NCBI GenBank assembly: GCA_036374135.1
Contig: DASUUK010000113.1
Span: 82,569 to 146,568 of the forward strand
Length of the DNA stretch: 64,000 nucleotides
DNA from: Euzebyales bacterium
Lineage (GTDB): Bacteria > Actinomycetota > Nitriliruptoria > Euzebyales > JAHELV01
Direction: 5' to 3'
Shown piece by piece: positions 10,553 to 18,656 of the stretch (positions within the stretch are counted from its first letter, which is position 1; the number at the start of each line of letters is the position of its first letter). A model generated the notes under the pieces. It was not told where the DNA came from, searched no databases, and was given only the letters and a program-made list of their open reading frames with translations. Position numbers and translations under genes: made by a program.

Positions 10553-11188
10553 ATGAACTATTGGGACAGTGTGGGCCGTTGGATCAACACCCTGTTGGTC
10601 TTCATTGTCGGCGTCCTCGCGTTCGATGCGCTCTTCCGGCTGCTCGAGGCCAACGAGGACAATGTCATCGTCGCCGTCGTCCGAGTGCTCTCAGTCGTCT
10701 TCCTGGTGCCGTTCCAGGGCATGTTCGGTGACCAGGACTACGTGCTCACGACGCTCGTGGGTGTGTTGGGCTACGCGCTGCTCGCCGGGATCGCGCTCGG
10801 TGTTCTTCGTAGCCTCCAGGCATCGCTGTCACAACCCGCGCCGCCCGTGCGGCCCGAACCTCCCGACGAGCGTGTGACGGACGTCGAGCCGGTGGTCGAC
10901 CAGGAGGGGTCTGACCGTCCGCAGGCGGTCACGTCGGACGGCGACGGGACGTCGCGGCGGTCGCGCCGCGCGAACCGGCGCGGCCGGGCGGCGCGCCGGG
11001 ACGCCTCCGATGCCGACGTGCGGCCGGCGCAGGCCGATGAGGCGCGTGGCAACGGCAGCGACAGCGGGACGACCGGAAGCCGCCTCGCACGCGGTTCCAC
11101 GCCGGAGCAGCCCCGTCGTGCCACGTCGCTGCGCGGCCGCGCCGCCGCACGGCGTGGGGCATCCGGGGCCTCGGACACCGACGCCTGA
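10553..11188 (+). CDS. two-helix membrane protein with disordered basic tail
   Basis: I do not recognise a family. The first ~95 residues contain two or three hydrophobic segments (TLLVFIVGVLAFDALFRLL, then VLSVVFLVPFQGMF, then LVGVLGYALLAGIALGVL), so the protein is membrane-embedded. The remaining ~115 residues are low-complexity and charged, with many Arg, Ser, Asp and Gly, and are predicted to be disordered and probably cytoplasmic. A clear GAGGAG Shine-Dalgarno sequence precedes the ATG. A structured non-coding segment follows the gene at 11231-11288. Confidence 0.7.
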   Translation: MNYWDSVGRWINTLLVFIVGVLAFDALFRLLEANEDNVIVAVVRVLSVVFLVPFQGMFGDQDYVLTTLVGVLGYALLAGIALGVLRSLQASLSQPAPPVRPEPPDERVTDVEPVVDQEGSDRPQAVTSDGDGTSRRSRRANRRGRAARRDASDADVRPAQADEARGNGSDSGTTGSRLARGSTPEQPRRATSLRGRAAARRGASGASDTDA

Positions 11189-11230
11189 TCGCCGGATGAC
11201 GCCCGGCCTGCGCGGCGGCCGTGCATCCGT

Positions 11231-11288
11231 GGAGAGCGTCGCGGCCCGCCGGGCCTGAGCCCGCCGGTCGTGACGACCGGCGCTCTCC
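11231..11288 (+). other. three-way-junction-like folded element / terminator
   Basis: An outer 8-base-pair stem (GGAGAGCG 11231-11238 with CGCTCTCC 11281-11288) encloses two hairpins: GGCCC-gcc-GGGCC (11243-11255) and CCGGTCG-tga-CGACCGG (11264-11280). It sits between the small membrane protein gene and the PAC2 promoter. It may simply end the upstream transcript, but its junction architecture is more elaborate than a usual terminator. Confidence 0.45.
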
Positions 11289-11306
11289 ACCGGTCGTCAC
11301 CGCCGC

Positions 11307-11312
11307 TAGCCT
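11307..11312 (+). promoter_or_regulatory. -10 box TAGCCT for a leaderless PAC2 gene
   Basis: TAGCCT is followed by 7 bases and the ATG at 11320; no Shine-Dalgarno sequence is present. Confidence 0.55.
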
Positions 11313-11319
11313 GGCGGGC

Positions 11320-12186
11320 ATGTCCGAGTTGCTGCATTGGGTCCGTCAACCGCCGACCGTGCGCCGCGCGGTCCTGATCGTCGCGCTCGACGGCTTCGTC
11401 GACACCGGCTCGGCCGCCTCGAACGCTTCGGCCTTCCTCCGCCACCGCTGGCGGGCGGAGCTGATCGGACGGTTCGACGGCGACGAGCTGATCGACTACC
11501 GCGCGCGCCGGCCGACCGCCGTGGTCGACTCCGGCGTGGTCCGCCGCATCGACTGGCCGGAGCTCGAACTGCTGGCCGCACCACTCGAGGACGCATCCCA
11601 CGACGTCCTCATGCTGCTGGGCCCTGAGCCCGACATGCGCTGGCACGCCTTCGCCGACGAGGTGGCACGGCTGTGTGCGGACCTCGGCGTTGAGCAGGTC
11701 GTGCAGCTCGGGTCGTATCCCGCGGCTGCCCCCCACACCCGGCCGGTGTCGGTGACGTGCGCGCGCAACCGCGTCGACCAGGCGCTCGAGTTCAACGCCA
11801 CCGACGTGGGTGGCTACACGGGTCCGATCAACGCCAGCACCGTGCTGCAGGTGGCGTTGACCGACCACGACATCCCGGCTGTCGGACTGTGGGCGGAGGT
11901 GCCGCACTACATCGCGACCAACCCCCACCCGCCCGCGGCGCTGGCGTTGGCCGAGCGCATCGCCGGCGCCCTCGGCGTCGACATCGATACCACCGAGCTG
12001 CGCGCCGCGGCCACCCTGCACCTCGAGCAGGTCGCTGAGGCGGTCGCCGAGCACGAGGAGGCGGCGTCGATGGTCAGCGCGCTCGAGGAGATGGTCGACG
12101 CGGACGACGACGAGGAGGAACTGCCGACCGGCGACGACCTCGCCGCCGAGATCGAGTTGTTCCTCGAGGCCAACAGCGATGACTGA
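11320..12186 (+). CDS. PAC2-family protein
   Basis: A 288-residue actinobacterial PAC2 protein. Recognisable segments are ALDGFVDTGSAASNASAFL at the N terminus, DLGVEQVVQLGSYPAAAPHTRP in the middle, the GPINASTVLQVAL segment and GLWAEVPHYIA with the conserved NPHPPAALAL. The C terminus ends in an acidic helix. PAC2 domains in eukaryotes and archaea help assemble proteasomes; the bacterial role is not settled, but a Bpa gene lies 1.4 kb downstream. The ATG at 11320 is supported by a TAGCCT box 7 bases upstream. The stop overlaps the start of the thioesterase gene by 8 bases, so the two are co-transcribed and probably translationally coupled. Confidence 0.9.
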   Translation: MSELLHWVRQPPTVRRAVLIVALDGFVDTGSAASNASAFLRHRWRAELIGRFDGDELIDYRARRPTAVVDSGVVRRIDWPELELLAAPLEDASHDVLMLLGPEPDMRWHAFADEVARLCADLGVEQVVQLGSYPAAAPHTRPVSVTCARNRVDQALEFNATDVGGYTGPINASTVLQVALTDHDIPAVGLWAEVPHYIATNPHPPAALALAERIAGALGVDIDTTELRAAATLHLEQVAEAVAEHEEAASMVSALEEMVDADDDEEELPTGDDLAAEIELFLEANSDD

Positions 12187-12610
12187 GGTCGGCGACCTGG
12201 GCGACATGCTGCCGGTCGCGCTCGACGGCCATCCGCACGGTCGCGGCTTCACGACCGGCCTTGGGCTCACCCTGGTCGACCTGACGCCGACCAAAGCCCG
12301 CGCGACGGCCGAGATCGGCCCGGAGCACCACCAGGAGGCCGGCATCCTCCACGGCGGCTGGCACGCGGCCGTGGTCGAGACCGTCGGCAGCCTCGGCGCA
12401 CACCTCAAGGCCAGCGAGGACGGCCAGACGGTCGTCGGCGTCTCCAACCTCACGGAGTTCTTCCGGCCCGTCGTCGACGGTGCGCTCGACGTCGAGGCGG
12501 CGCCGGTGCACCAGGGCCGCACCCAGCAGGTCTGGGAGGTCCGCATCACACGGCCTGACGGGAAGCTGGTCGCACGGGGCCAGCTCCGCCTGGCGAACAT
12601 TGACCACTGA
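12179..12610 (+). CDS. PaaI-like hotdog-fold thioesterase
   Basis: A 143-residue single hotdog-fold protein of the PaaI/acyl-CoA thioesterase group. The segments GLGLTLVDLTPTKARATAEI, then ILHGGWHAAVVETVGSL (the GG and catalytic acid region of the central helix) and the final strand pattern WEVRITRPDGKLVARGQLRL fit the family. It would hydrolyse an acyl-CoA in the cytoplasm; the substrate is unknown. It overlaps the upstream PAC2 gene by 8 bases and precedes the thioredoxin gene by 28 bases, indicating one operon. Confidence 0.85.
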   Translation: MTEVGDLGDMLPVALDGHPHGRGFTTGLGLTLVDLTPTKARATAEIGPEHHQEAGILHGGWHAAVVETVGSLGAHLKASEDGQTVVGVSNLTEFFRPVVDGALDVEAAPVHQGRTQQVWEVRITRPDGKLVARGQLRLANIDH

Positions 12611-12638
12611 CCGCAACGCAACGAGGTTCTGGTAACCA

Positions 12639-13457
12639 ATGTCCACCGTCACCGTCCCCGCCGTCACCGAGGCGAGCTTCACGCGCGATGTGGTCGAGGC
12701 GAGCGCCACACGGCCCGTCGTCGTCGACTTCTGGGCGCCGTGGTGCGGCCCGTGCCGGCAGCTGTCCCCCTTGCTCGAGCAGATGGCGCAGCGTTTCGCC
12801 GGCGACGTGGCGGTCGTCAAGCTGAACGTCGACGAGGCGCCGCGCCTGGCGCAGCAGTTCCGGGTGCAGGGCATCCCCTCCGTCAAGGCGTTCCGCGACG
12901 GGCGCGTCGTCGACGAGTTCGTCGGGTTGCAGCCGGCGCCGGCGATCGAGCAGTTCTTCGCCGCGCTGGCGCCCAGCACGGCGGACCGGCTGGTCACCCG
13001 CGCGGCCGCGGAGCCGGAGCGAGCCGAGGCGTTGCTCGGTGAGGCGCTCGACGCCGAGCCGGCGCACCCCGGCGCGCTGATCGCCCTGGCGCGGCTGCGC
13101 CGTGATCAGGGCAGCCTCGACGAGGCGCGGGCGCTGCTGGCACGGGCGTCCGAGCATGACGAGGCGCAGCGCCTGCTGGCGGAGCTGCGGTTGGCGGACA
13201 ATGGAGACGGGTCCGACCTCGACGCGCTGGCCGCCCACGCCGACCGCTCCCCGCAGGACCGGGTGGCCTACGGCCGCGCGTTGGTCGCCGCTGGTCGCCA
13301 CGACAAGGCCGCCGACGTCCTGCTCGACGCCGTGACCGTGCCCGAGACGCGTGACGAGGCCCGCACGTTGCTGCTCGACCTGTTCCGGGTACTTGGCGAC
13401 CAGCACGACATCACCCGGCGCACACGCCCGCGGCTGGCCAGCGCCCTGTTCGCCTGA
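12639..13457 (+). CDS. thioredoxin-TPR protein (CnoX/YbbN-like)
   Basis: A 272-residue protein with an N-terminal thioredoxin domain (VVVDFWAPWCGPCRQLSPL, with an intact CGPC active site and the cis-Pro in GIPSVKAF) and a C-terminal helical TPR-like half with repeated EARALLARASEHDEAQRLL-type helices. This is the architecture of CnoX/YbbN, a redox-regulated holdase that passes clients to chaperones. The intact CxxC suggests retained oxidoreductase activity. An AACGAGG sequence precedes the ATG. It is the third gene of the PAC2-thioesterase-thioredoxin operon and is followed by a compact hairpin. Confidence 0.88.
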   Translation: MSTVTVPAVTEASFTRDVVEASATRPVVVDFWAPWCGPCRQLSPLLEQMAQRFAGDVAVVKLNVDEAPRLAQQFRVQGIPSVKAFRDGRVVDEFVGLQPAPAIEQFFAALAPSTADRLVTRAAAEPERAEALLGEALDAEPAHPGALIALARLRRDQGSLDEARALLARASEHDEAQRLLAELRLADNGDGSDLDALAAHADRSPQDRVAYGRALVAAGRHDKAADVLLDAVTVPETRDEARTLLLDLFRVLGDQHDITRRTRPRLASALFA

Positions 13458-13463
13458 GCGTCA

Positions 13464-13486
13464 CGCGCCGCACGCTACGCGGCGCG
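13464..13486 (+). terminator. stem-loop after the thioredoxin gene
   Basis: An 8-base-pair stem CGCGCCGC/GCGGCGCG with a 7-base loop begins 7 bases after the stop codon. Confidence 0.5.
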
Positions 13487-13561
13487 GGCGCACGCCCCCC
13501 GGACGGCCACACAATGTCAGGCACCGGGGTAGCGTGAACCGCGGACGACAAGGATGAGACC

Positions 13562-14107
13562 GTGACCGATCAGCCCCACCCTCCGATCGAGCCGGACGCG
13601 GTGTCCGCCGGTGCCGACCCCGGCCTGGACGGCGACACCGCCGGCGACGACGATGCGCAACAGGTCGAGGTCGTCGACGAGGAGCAGCCCGACGCCATCA
13701 CAGAGCCGGGCAAGCTGCTGCGGATCGCCCTCATGCTGCGCGAGATGCAGGAGGAGGTGCGCCGCGCCGATCCCGACGAGGCGGGCCGGCAGCGGCTGCG
13801 CCAGATCCACGAGACCTCGTTGAGCCAGATGCGGTCCGTGCTGACCGGTGGCCTGCAGGAGGAGCTGGACGCGCTCACCCTGCCGTTCGACAGCGAGACG
13901 CCCACCGAGTCGGAGATCCGCATCGCGCAGGCGCAGCTCATCGGCTGGCTCGAGGGCCTGTTCCAGGGCATCCAGGCTGCGATCGCCAGCCAGCAGATGA
14001 GCGCGCGCCAACAGCTCGAGCGGATGCGGCGCGGTCTGCCGCCCGGCATGCAGGCCGGACGCGCGGCCGGTCAGCGCGACGACAGCCCGACGGGTCAGTA
14101 CCTGTAG
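13562..14107 (+). CDS. bpa: bacterial proteasome activator Bpa
   Basis: A 181-residue protein matching the Bpa (DUF2587) family, ring-forming ATP-independent activators that open the 20S proteasome gate and feed it unfolded proteins. The acidic N-terminal region (about 45 residues) is disordered. The helical core holds EPGKLLRIALMLREMQEEV, LRQIHETSLSQMRSVL and the helix AQAQLIGWLEGLFQGIQAAI. It ends in GQYL, the HbYX-like tail that docks into the proteasome alpha ring. The intact tail implies that this organism has a 20S proteasome. The GTG start is preceded by AAGGA. It is a separate unit after the thioredoxin hairpin and is followed by a long stem-loop. Confidence 0.92.
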   Translation: MTDQPHPPIEPDAVSAGADPGLDGDTAGDDDAQQVEVVDEEQPDAITEPGKLLRIALMLREMQEEVRRADPDEAGRQRLRQIHETSLSQMRSVLTGGLQEELDALTLPFDSETPTESEIRIAQAQLIGWLEGLFQGIQAAIASQQMSARQQLERMRRGLPPGMQAGRAAGQRDDSPTGQYL

Positions 14108-14111
14108 GGAG

Positions 14112-14147
14112 GTCGAGCGCGCCAGGCGGGCGTCCGGCGCGTTCGAC
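14112..14147 (+). terminator. stem-loop terminator after bpa
   Basis: A 12-base-pair stem with one G-T pair (GTCGAGCGCGCC / GGCGCGTTCGAC) and a 12-base loop, starting 5 bases after the bpa stop. Confidence 0.55.
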
Positions 14148-14289
14148 GGTGTCGGTGGGCACGGCCTTTGGCCGGGCGCGGTGCCGCGGATATCGTTGCG
14201 GCCTGACGCGGTGTCGTGGTCCACGGCGGCGCGGGCTGGCAATCCAACGGCCGCGACCATCAGCGGACGCGGCACGCCGAGGAGATGCG

Positions 14290-14637
14290 ATGGGTCGAGC
14301 ACGGGAACTGTGGGAGCAGCTCAGCGCTGCGATGGAGAAGCATGACGACACCGCCGTCGCCGAGCTCTACGCGACCGAGTCGATGTTCCTCGAGCCCAAC
14401 AACCCGCCGCACGAGGGCCGCACGCTCATCCGGTCGTATCTGAACTCCTGGATGCAGGCCCGCGAGGATCTCGACATCACCGTCGAGCGCATCCTCGAGT
14501 CCGAGGACGGCTCGACGGTCGCGGTCGAGTGGAAGATGAGCTACACGGCGGCGGGACGACGGTGGTCGAGCCTGCCACGCAGCAGTTGGATCGAGGTCGA
14601 CTCGGGTGGGATCCGCTACCACCGCGACTACTACTAG
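14290..14637 (+). CDS. SnoaL-like / NTF2-fold protein
   Basis: A 115-residue protein with the cone-shaped NTF2/SnoaL-like fold pattern: an N-terminal helix pair (ELWEQLSAAMEKHDDTAVAE), LYATESMFLEPNNPPHEGR, a helix, then three or four beta strands ending in GGIRYHRDYY. Such proteins are small-molecule isomerases, hydrolases or ligand binders; no catalytic assignment is possible here. The ATG at 14290 follows GAGGAG. The frame continues upstream to 14149 but without conserved sequence. It sits alone between bpa and the Tad operon. Confidence 0.75.
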   Translation: MGRARELWEQLSAAMEKHDDTAVAELYATESMFLEPNNPPHEGRTLIRSYLNSWMQAREDLDITVERILESEDGSTVAVEWKMSYTAAGRRWSSLPRSSWIEVDSGGIRYHRDYY

Positions 14638-14795
14638 GTCCCGAGGTTCGACTCTCCGGCGCTCGAGGCGACCGGGTCGCCCCGGCGAACGCGCCTGTCC
14701 TGACACACGAATGCTGACGGTCGACCGCCCGCACTCCTGACGTCGTCATCCACAGGCGGGCAGCCCGTCGACGGGCGTAGCTCGCCGATCGCTCC

Positions 14796-14801
14796 TACCG
14801 T
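14796..14801 (+). promoter_or_regulatory. -10 box TACCGT for the Tad operon
   Basis: TACCGT lies 38 bases before the ATG of the first gene of the Tad operon; the leader contains an AGGAG Shine-Dalgarno sequence at about 14830. Confidence 0.4.
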
Positions 14802-14839
14802 GCGCTGCCGTCACGACGGACTGCACGGCAGGAGCCAGC

Positions 14840-15700
14840 ATGATCGACGACCTTCCGGTGTCGGTGGCGCTGCCCGCGCCGCTCGACGCCGAGGTGGTCG
14901 CGTGGGTAGAGGGCGACCTCGGCTGGCAGGTCGTCGATGCGGGCGGGTCGCTGGCACCGGTGCTCGCGCTGGCCGACGCGCCGCAGGGTGGCGATCCGTG
15001 GATCGCCATCGTCGACGGGGTCCCGGGCGATGTGGCGGTCACGGCGTTGCTGACGGCCGGCGCCGAGGATGTCGTCGGCTGGCCGGACGACCGCGAGCGG
15101 ATCCCGCTGATCGCCACGCGGATCGACGTGCACCGCCGCGTGGCGCCGCGGGGCGCCCGGCTGGAGATCGCCGGCGTCGCCGGTGGCGTGGGCACGTCGA
15201 CCCTGGCACTCGCGTTGGGCGGGTTGCTGGCGTGGGGTGGCGCCGCGGCGCTCGTGGTCGGCGGTGACGGCATGCTGGCGCTCGTCGGCGACGCGGGGCG
15301 ACGTGCTGGTGGCGGGACCCACGTCGCTGTCGACGGCGTGCCACGGCTGTCCGTCGCCGGCCGCCACGGCGCGACCGCGCCGGCGGCGTGGAGCGGCGAC
15401 GTCGTGGTGGTCGACGCCGGCACGCGGGTGACACCGTCGACCACCCTGGTCGTCGCACGCCCGGACGGCGCGCTGCGTCGGGCCGCCCGCGGCGACCACC
15501 CTGTGGTCGTCAACGGTGACCGGCCGGTCGTGGCCGCCGACGTCCGCCGTCTGCTCGGCAGGCCGCCCATCGCGCACCTGCCGTGGTCGGCGCGCGTGGC
15601 GCGGGCCGCCGTCGCGGGACGCGTGCCGTCGGCTCTGCCCGGCCGGTGGCTTCGCGACCTCGGTGACGGGCTGCGCCGGGTGGACGGGTGGGCGCGATGA
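14840..15700 (+). CDS. Ssd/CpaE-like (TadZ-type) protein of the helicase/secretion neighbourhood
   Basis: A 286-residue MinD-superfamily protein, first gene of a Tad operon. The N-terminal third is receiver-like (IAIVDGVPGDVAVTALLTAG). The nucleotide-binding half begins IAGVAGGVGTSTLALALG: this is a deviant Walker A in which both lysines are missing, a feature I recall for the Ssd branch (mycobacterial Rv3660c-like). It probably localises the pilus machinery or affects septum formation and may not hydrolyse ATP. It shares ATGA with the start of tadA, so the two are translationally coupled. The order ssd-tadA-tadB/C-flp-tadE-tadG matches the actinobacterial helicase/secretion neighbourhood. 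Confidence 0.82.
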   Translation: MIDDLPVSVALPAPLDAEVVAWVEGDLGWQVVDAGGSLAPVLALADAPQGGDPWIAIVDGVPGDVAVTALLTAGAEDVVGWPDDRERIPLIATRIDVHRRVAPRGARLEIAGVAGGVGTSTLALALGGLLAWGGAAALVVGGDGMLALVGDAGRRAGGGTHVAVDGVPRLSVAGRHGATAPAAWSGDVVVVDAGTRVTPSTTLVVARPDGALRRAARGDHPVVVNGDRPVVAADVRRLLGRPPIAHLPWSARVARAAVAGRVPSALPGRWLRDLGDGLRRVDGWAR

Positions 15701-16836
15701 GCGTCGACCTCGATCGCATCCGCCGACGGGTGGCCGACGATCCCGCCCTGCAGGCCGCGGGGCCGGCGGCGGCGCGCGGACCTGCGCTGCGCGCGGCGAT
15801 CGCCCGCGCGGTGCGTGCCGAGCAGCTGCTGCTCGACGACCGCGGGCTCGCCGCCGTCGTCCGGGACGTGACCGATCTGTTCACCGGACTGGGTCCCGCC
15901 GAGCGCCTGCTCCGCGCACCCGATGTCACCGACGTGATGATCAACGGGCCCGGTGAGGTGTGGATCGAGCGTGCGGGTCGGCTGGAACGCACCGACGTCA
16001 CCTATCCGGACGCCGACGCGGTGCGCGCGGCCGTCCTGCGTGTCGTCGGCCCGCAGGGTCTGCGCTTCGACCGCGCCCACCCGACCGTCGACACGCGTCT
16101 CGCCGACGGTAGCCGCCTGCACGCCGTGGGAGCGCCGCTGACGTCGGCTGGCCCACTTGTGACCGTACGCAGATTCGCGACGGTGGCCCACTCGTGGGAC
16201 GACCTCGAGGCCGGCGACGCCGTGCCTCCCGTAGCGCGCCGCCTGCTCACGGAAGCAGTCGCCGATCGTCGCGCCATCGTGTGCTGCGGACGTACCGGGA
16301 CGGGCAAGACCACGCTGCTCGGCGTGCTGCTCTCAGAGGTGTCAGCGGCCGAGCGGGTCGTCGTCGTCGAGGACGCGCCCGAGCTCGCGCTGCGTTGCCC
16401 GCATGCGGTCCGCCTCGAGACGCGCCCGGCGACCGGGGAGGGTACGGCAGCGATCGACTTCCGCGACCTGGTGCGCCAGGCGTTGCGGATGCGGCCCGAC
16501 CGCATCGTGGTCGGCGAGGTGCGCGGTACCGAGGTCGTCGACGTGCTCGCCGCACTCGCGACCGGCCACGAGGGGTGCATGACCACGGTGCACGCGCGCG
16601 CCGCCGACGAGGCGTTGGTGCGTCTCGAGGGCATGGCGCTGCTCGCGGGGTTGCCGCTGGCGGCCATCCGCGCCCAGCTGGCCGTGAGCCTGGACCTGCT
16701 GGTCGTCCTCGACCGTGACAGCGATGGCGCCCGCGGGGTCCGTCAGATCGCTGAGGTCGAGGGGCTGACGGCCGACGGTCGACTCGACTGGCGGGACGTC
16801 TGGCGTCGGCAGCCGGTGGCCGGAGGTGGGCGGTGA
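15697..16836 (+). CDS. tadA: TadA/CpaF-type secretion ATPase
   Basis: A hexameric ATPase that drives Tad pilus or related secretion. Residues 1-100 form the N-terminal domain (SVDLDRIRRRVADDP, then VTDVMINGPGEVWIERAG). The ATPase core has Walker A CGRTGTGKTTLL (about residue 195), an Asp box VVVVEDAPELAL, Walker B region MRPDRIVVGEVRGTEV and the His box (TGHEGCMTTVHARAADEAL). Length (379 residues) is typical. Its ATG overlaps the upstream stop and its stop overlaps the next GTG (GTGA), so the operon is tightly coupled. Confidence 0.93.
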   Translation: MSVDLDRIRRRVADDPALQAAGPAAARGPALRAAIARAVRAEQLLLDDRGLAAVVRDVTDLFTGLGPAERLLRAPDVTDVMINGPGEVWIERAGRLERTDVTYPDADAVRAAVLRVVGPQGLRFDRAHPTVDTRLADGSRLHAVGAPLTSAGPLVTVRRFATVAHSWDDLEAGDAVPPVARRLLTEAVADRRAIVCCGRTGTGKTTLLGVLLSEVSAAERVVVVEDAPELALRCPHAVRLETRPATGEGTAAIDFRDLVRQALRMRPDRIVVGEVRGTEVVDVLAALATGHEGCMTTVHARAADEALVRLEGMALLAGLPLAAIRAQLAVSLDLLVVLDRDSDGARGVRQIAEVEGLTADGRLDWRDVWRRQPVAGGGR

Positions 16837-17933
16837 CGTCGGTGTCGACGACCGATCTGCTGCGCGTCCGTGCTGCGTTGGCGGTCGGGGTCCCACCATC
16901 GCACGCGTTGCGCGCCGCGACCGGTGCCGCGCTCGCTGACGTCGGGCGTCAGGTCGCCCTGGGCCGCGGGCTGGCGGACGCGGCGCGCGCGTCCACGCAG
17001 GCACCCGGCCCCCTGGGCGCCGGCCCGTTGCTGCGCGCGCTGGCGCTGGCCGAGCGCTGCGGGCACGGTGCCGTCGATGCGGTCGACGTGGCCCTGGGCA
17101 CGCGGCAGGACGCCGTGGCCGATGACCAGAGGTTGCGGGCCCGCTCCGCGCAGGCCACCGGCACGGCACGCCTGCTCGCTGTGCTGCCGGTCGTCGCCTG
17201 GGCGCTGCTGGTGGCGCTGGATCCCAGCGCGCTGCGCTTCTATGCGGCACCGCCCGGTTGGGTGTGCGCCACCGCCACCGTCGTGTTGACCGTCGCGGCG
17301 AGGTGGTGGTCGCGGCGACTGGTCGCACGCGCCGAGCGCGCCGCGGCGCTGGCCGATCCGCTGGCCGTCGCGCCGACCGGGTTCGACCGCATGCGGGCGG
17401 CCGTGGCCGCCGGCCCTGCCTTCGTGACGGCGGTGCTCGTGGCGGGGCCGGTCGCGGGACTCGCCGTCGGTGCGGCGATCGCCGCGCTCAGTGGCCGGCC
17501 CCGTACCGCCGGCACGCCGTCACCGCTCGGCGCCGTCGAGATGGTGGAACTGCTGCGGATGCTGCTCGGTGTGGGCATCGCCCTGCCCGCTGCGCTCGAC
17601 GACCTCGCCGCGGTCGTGCAGGCGCCCGTCGACGCCCGGTTGCGCGCGGTCGCGCGCCGCCTTCGGGCGGGAGAGGATGTCGAACCCTCCTTCGACGCCT
17701 CCGGGCTCGCCGAGATCGGTGCCGTCCTGGCCATCTCCGAGCGCTGGGGCGTGGCGGCCGGGGAACCGCTGCGACGGCTCGGTGAGACGTTCCGTGCCCG
17801 TCAACGCGCCGCCGCGGAGACCGCCGCCGAGCGCGTCCAACTTGCTCTCGTCTTCCCCACCACCCTGCTGACGCTTCCGGCATTCGTCATCGCGATCGTC
17901 CCGCCGCTGGTGTGGGCCGCGTTGTCGCCGTGA
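16833..17933 (+). CDS. fused TadB-TadC inner-membrane platform protein
   Basis: A 366-residue protein with two type II secretion F domains in one chain. The first copy covers about residues 10-110 (VGVPPSHALRAATG, ALALAERCGHGA) followed by a helix pair. The second covers about 230-365 (MVELLRMLLGVGIALPAALD, then VLAISERWGVAAGEPLRRLG) and a final helix pair ending FPTTLLTLPAFVIAIVPPLV. TadB and TadC are separate genes in the mycobacterial and many other loci, so a single fused platform protein is noteworthy. It overlaps tadA by 4 bases. It anchors TadA at the membrane. Confidence 0.85.
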   Translation: MTSVSTTDLLRVRAALAVGVPPSHALRAATGAALADVGRQVALGRGLADAARASTQAPGPLGAGPLLRALALAERCGHGAVDAVDVALGTRQDAVADDQRLRARSAQATGTARLLAVLPVVAWALLVALDPSALRFYAAPPGWVCATATVVLTVAARWWSRRLVARAERAAALADPLAVAPTGFDRMRAAVAAGPAFVTAVLVAGPVAGLAVGAAIAALSGRPRTAGTPSPLGAVEMVELLRMLLGVGIALPAALDDLAAVVQAPVDARLRAVARRLRAGEDVEPSFDASGLAEIGAVLAISERWGVAAGEPLRRLGETFRARQRAAAETAAERVQLALVFPTTLLTLPAFVIAIVPPLVWAALSP

Positions 17934-17961
17934 GGCGTCGGCCCGACATGAAAGGAACAGC

Positions 17962-18228
17962 ATGAGCCTGACCACGATCGTGCGGCGCGTCGACGCCGCG
18001 TCACGGATCGGCGCTGCGGGCGCAGGCACCGCGCTCGAACGCCGCGTCGCCGCGCTGCGTGCCCGGTCGGAGCGCGGTGCGCAGGCCGCGGAGTACGCGA
18101 TGCTCGGCGGCGTCAGCGCTGCCGCCTGCACAGGCCTCGTCGCCCTGTTCAAGAACAGGGAGACGTTGCGGGTGTTGGTCGATGCAGTGATCGGCACGCT
18201 CGGCAGGGTCATCGAGGGATGGTTCTGA
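17962..18228 (+). CDS. Flp-like/DUF4244 pilin-like protein
   Basis: An 88-residue protein of the actinobacterial DUF4244 family, the presumed pilin of this locus. A basic N-terminal segment of about 35 residues precedes ERGAQAAEYAMLGGVSAAAC, where the AEYAMLGG sequence around the Glu resembles the Flp pilin cleavage and helix start, followed by one hydrophobic helix and LGRVIEGWF. AAGGA precedes the ATG. It overlaps the TadE gene by 10 bases. No prepilin peptidase is encoded in the window. Confidence 0.82.
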   Translation: MSLTTIVRRVDAASRIGAAGAGTALERRVAALRARSERGAQAAEYAMLGGVSAAACTGLVALFKNRETLRVLVDAVIGTLGRVIEGWF

Positions 18229-18656
18229 CGAGGCCGCCCGGGGGTGTGGCCGGTCTCGGCCATGCCCCCACCTCCTGCCGGTTGCCGCAGGCGGGAGGCG
18301 AGTCGGGCAGCCAGGCGTTGGAGTTCGCCATGGTGGTGCCGTTGCTGGGGCTGCTGCTGGGTCTGGTGATCCAGACCGGGTTGCTGTTGACGGACGTGGT
18401 GGTGGCGCAGGGCATCGCCCGCGAGGTGGGACGCACGGCCGCGGTCGACGGTGATGCGCAGGCGAGGAGGGTCGCCGAACGCCTGGCGGGTGATCGCGGG
18501 GTGCGCATTGACCTCGACGATGACGGCGGCGCGGTCGAGGTCCGCCTCGAGCTGGCGACCGGCGCGTTCGCGGCGTTCGGGGTGGATCTGTGGCTGCCCG
18601 CGCGGGCGACGTTCCGGCGGGAGACGCCCTTCGGAGCGGAGGCCGGCGGTGGCTGA
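18219..18656 (+). CDS. TadE-like pseudopilin
   Basis: A 145-residue TadE-family protein. After a 30-residue leader comes GSQALEFAMVVPLLGLLLGL, the pseudopilin-like signature with the conserved Glu and a single membrane helix, followed by an extracytoplasmic alpha/beta part (AREVGRTAAVDGDAQ and a beta-strand region). It overlaps the pilin gene by 10 bases and the next gene by 8 bases. Minor pilins of this type assemble with the Flp pilus. Confidence 0.85.
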   Translation: MVLTRPPGGVAGLGHAPTSCRLPQAGGESGSQALEFAMVVPLLGLLLGLVIQTGLLLTDVVVAQGIAREVGRTAAVDGDAQARRVAERLAGDRGVRIDLDDDGGAVEVRLELATGAFAAFGVDLWLPARATFRRETPFGAEAGGG

